A stretch of DNA of 64,000 nucleotides from Penelope pileata (lineage: Eukaryota > Chordata > Aves > Galliformes > Cracidae): the NCBI GenBank assembly GCA_013396635.1, contig WBMW01005143.1, positions 217,466-281,465 of the forward strand, written 5' to 3'. The position numbers and the translations under genes were made by a program. This document shows positions 62,513-64,000 of the stretch, one piece after another. The notes below the pieces were generated by a model, which worked only from the letters and a program-made list of their open reading frames with translations, was not told where the DNA came from and made no database searches. Positions within the stretch are counted from its first letter, which is position 1, and each line of letters begins with the position of its first letter.

Positions 62513-64000
62513 CTGCCGCCACACGGGGAGAGACAAAGGGAAAGGGAGAAAGAAGCCGTTAGAAAGCCAGCAGTCCCCATGCCCTGCAGCCCCAGCACAG
62601 CCCCAGCATAGAGCCTGGGCCCGGGCCGTGCAGCTCTGCAGGCAACCTGCGCCTGGCTCCCTGCTCTGCCAGAGGCAGCATCTTGCCCTGGTCCCTGGGG
62701 GTTCAGCACATGCCCCTGGGCTGGCTCAGAGGCCACAGCATGGCAGGGGGACAGGGGACAGGCCTGGCGGAGGGGTGCTGGGGTGCCTGCAGGCTGGGGC
62801 TGTCAGCAGGGCTGCACCGTGCAGCCATGGCTTGGGCTGCAGCTCTGGCAGCTGCTGGAGCAGAGCTGTGTGTCAGCACAGGGCACATTTGTTCAGGAAT
62901 GTGAGCGGCCTCGGTGCTTGCTTTGCCAGTCTGAGTTCAGTGTTTACATGGACTCTGTACGTGTGTGTTGCCTGAGACAGGTGGGCAGTGTGCTGCTGCT
63001 GCCATCGGCCCACCCAGCACCGGGAGGGCTGCTCGCCTCCACCCATCCCTGCCCACAGCTCTGCTCCGTGTGTTCAGCATGGGCTGCGTGCTGCAGGGAG
63101 GAGCATCGGGCCTCCACTCTCCTTTTCTTTAGGAGAGTTCCTCAGGAACGGAACAACCATTCATTGGGTGTCACAGGGCTCTGGGGTCACGGTGGCAGTG
63201 ACCATGCTCCCAGGGACAGGCACTGTGCTTGGCTGGCGAGCAGGCGGGGGGGAAAAGCGGGGCAGAGCCAATTCAGGCTGCCTCCATCGCTTCCAGGCTT
63301 CCTCTTTCACCAGCTTAGCTGGCTCCGGTCACTATGAGCCCTCCCGTTGCCGATGCTGAGTGCAGAAGGAGGAGGCTGTTTCTTCTTATTCCCATCTGCT
63401 CCCTAACACTCAGTGTCTGTGGCTATAAACGAGCAGTGGAGTGCACCTCATCCAGCAGAAACTGTTCTCCCTGCCCCTCTTGTCACACAGCCCCCAGCTC
63501 CTGGCACTGGAGCTGCACACCCGCGGTGCAGGCGCAGCAGTGGCAGTGGGGCAGCGCAGTGCAATGTGTGTTTCTGCCACAACGTACTATCAATAAATGC
63601 CCATTTATTGTGAAAGTGTTAAATCAGCTGTCATAAATCGTCCCTGAGGATAGGCATTACATCTTCTCTATAGCTACCATTGGCAGGGATTTCCATTAGA
63701 AACCCTATTATTTTTCATGCCTTTTTTATTCCCACAAGAAGTTGCAGATTGAATGGGAATTTGATAAGCAGTGTCTCAGCGGCCAGCGAGCTTTAGTGGT
63801 GAAGGAGTTTGTGCAGAGCGTCCCGAACAATTCGCTGTGCTGGTCAGTGCGGGGCTGCCCACAGACAATGGGGAAGGTTTGCAGGTGGTCTGTTGCCAGA
63901 CAACTGAGATTTAAAATCAGAGTGGATGGGCCACAATGCACAGTGTAGTTTTGCTCGTACCAATCATAATTCCTGTGAACAGGCAGCAGTCATAGCACGC
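62513..64000 (-). other. GRIK3: GRIK3 intron, partial (runs off the window)
   Basis: Acceptor GGCGGCAG at 62513-62514. The preceding exon, expected to encode the string GQWNGM and following residues of S1, is not found before 64000. GC-rich to about 63560, then AT-rich to the edge. A 68-codon plus-strand frame at 63742-63948 is treated under findings. Confidence 0.9.

Larger units (their letters stand above)
46560..64000 (-). other. GRIK3: GRIK3 gene, 3' part (kainate receptor subunit GluK3)
   Basis: Overall gene span. Six minus-strand exons read in order 62289-62512, 58693-58811, 56693-56910, 50779-51001, 50367-50617, 49665-49859 and total 1230 nt, giving 409 codons plus TAG. Phases agree at every junction, with split codons at R585, G625 and G772. 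GluK3 forms glutamate-gated cation channels at synaptic and presynaptic neuronal membranes, alone or with GluK4/5. Assignment to GRIK3 rather than GRIK1 or GRIK2 rests on paralogue-specific residues remembered from the family: the KPTALVKNNEEG loop, QEEDKLH, the post-M4 string KLRKTAEREQ and the carboxyl end STGLAPVFP. If the protein has the usual 919 residues, this part is about 511-919. Residue numbers in the exon entries use that inferred frame. Upstream exons lie beyond the window. Introns in the window are 3477, 1782, 5691, 161 and 507 bp, plus a partial one at the right edge. Confidence 0.97.

Noticed and set aside
62513..64000. Search for the next upstream GRIK3 exon
   Set aside because: No minus-strand translation in this interval contains the expected S1 sequence. 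The exon must lie beyond the window.
1..64000. tRNA, rRNA, snoRNA genes, CRISPR arrays, operons or riboswitches
   Set aside because: No tRNA B-box with matching A-box, no rRNA sequence and no spacer-repeat structure were seen. The two large tandem arrays have no unique spacers, and the DNA is eukaryotic.

Overview
The window is vertebrate nuclear DNA, almost certainly avian and most likely from a galliform bird such as chicken. Three things point that way: a 5'-truncated CR1 LINE with the bird-type ATTCTATGATTCT tail (15975-16212), a solo ERVL-type LTR of avian character with intact target-site duplications (40237-40781), and the GC-rich, minisatellite-rich texture typical of an avian microchromosome. 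There is no prokaryotic organisation. Genes are split by introns, and most open frames are chance frames in GC-rich DNA or arise from tandem repeats.

One gene can be supported: the 3' part of GRIK3 (GluK3, kainate-type ionotropic glutamate receptor subunit) on the minus strand. Six consecutive coding exons are present at 62289-62512, 58693-58811, 56693-56910, 50779-51001, 50367-50617 and 49665-49859. All are flanked by GT/AG sites and join in frame to 409 codons plus a TAG stop. They encode the end of the first ligand-binding segment (S1), M1, the pore loop M2, M3, the second ligand-binding segment (S2), M4 and the cytoplasmic tail. The residues line up with the last 409 of the usual 919-residue protein (about 511-919). 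The amino-terminal domain and most of S1 lie beyond position 64000. The 3' UTR runs down to about 46.6 kb, with candidate AATAAA signals at 47209, 46702 and 46584 (plus-strand coordinates).

Positions 1 to about 46.5 kb are the intergenic region 3' of GRIK3. I found no exon there that I can defend. It holds alternating GC-rich and AT-rich blocks, one CR1 fragment, one solo LTR, an 18-bp minisatellite broken by a 31-N assembly gap (31001-31362), several short tandem repeats, and an unusually good 27-bp inverted repeat at 22179-22276.

The GRIK3 introns are mostly unremarkable. The exception is the 5.7-kb intron at 51002-56692, which carries an exact 48-unit, 20-bp minisatellite (51861-52820). 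Inside it are three identical 220-bp higher-order copies, which I consider the most striking structure in the window. I found no undescribed multi-gene system.
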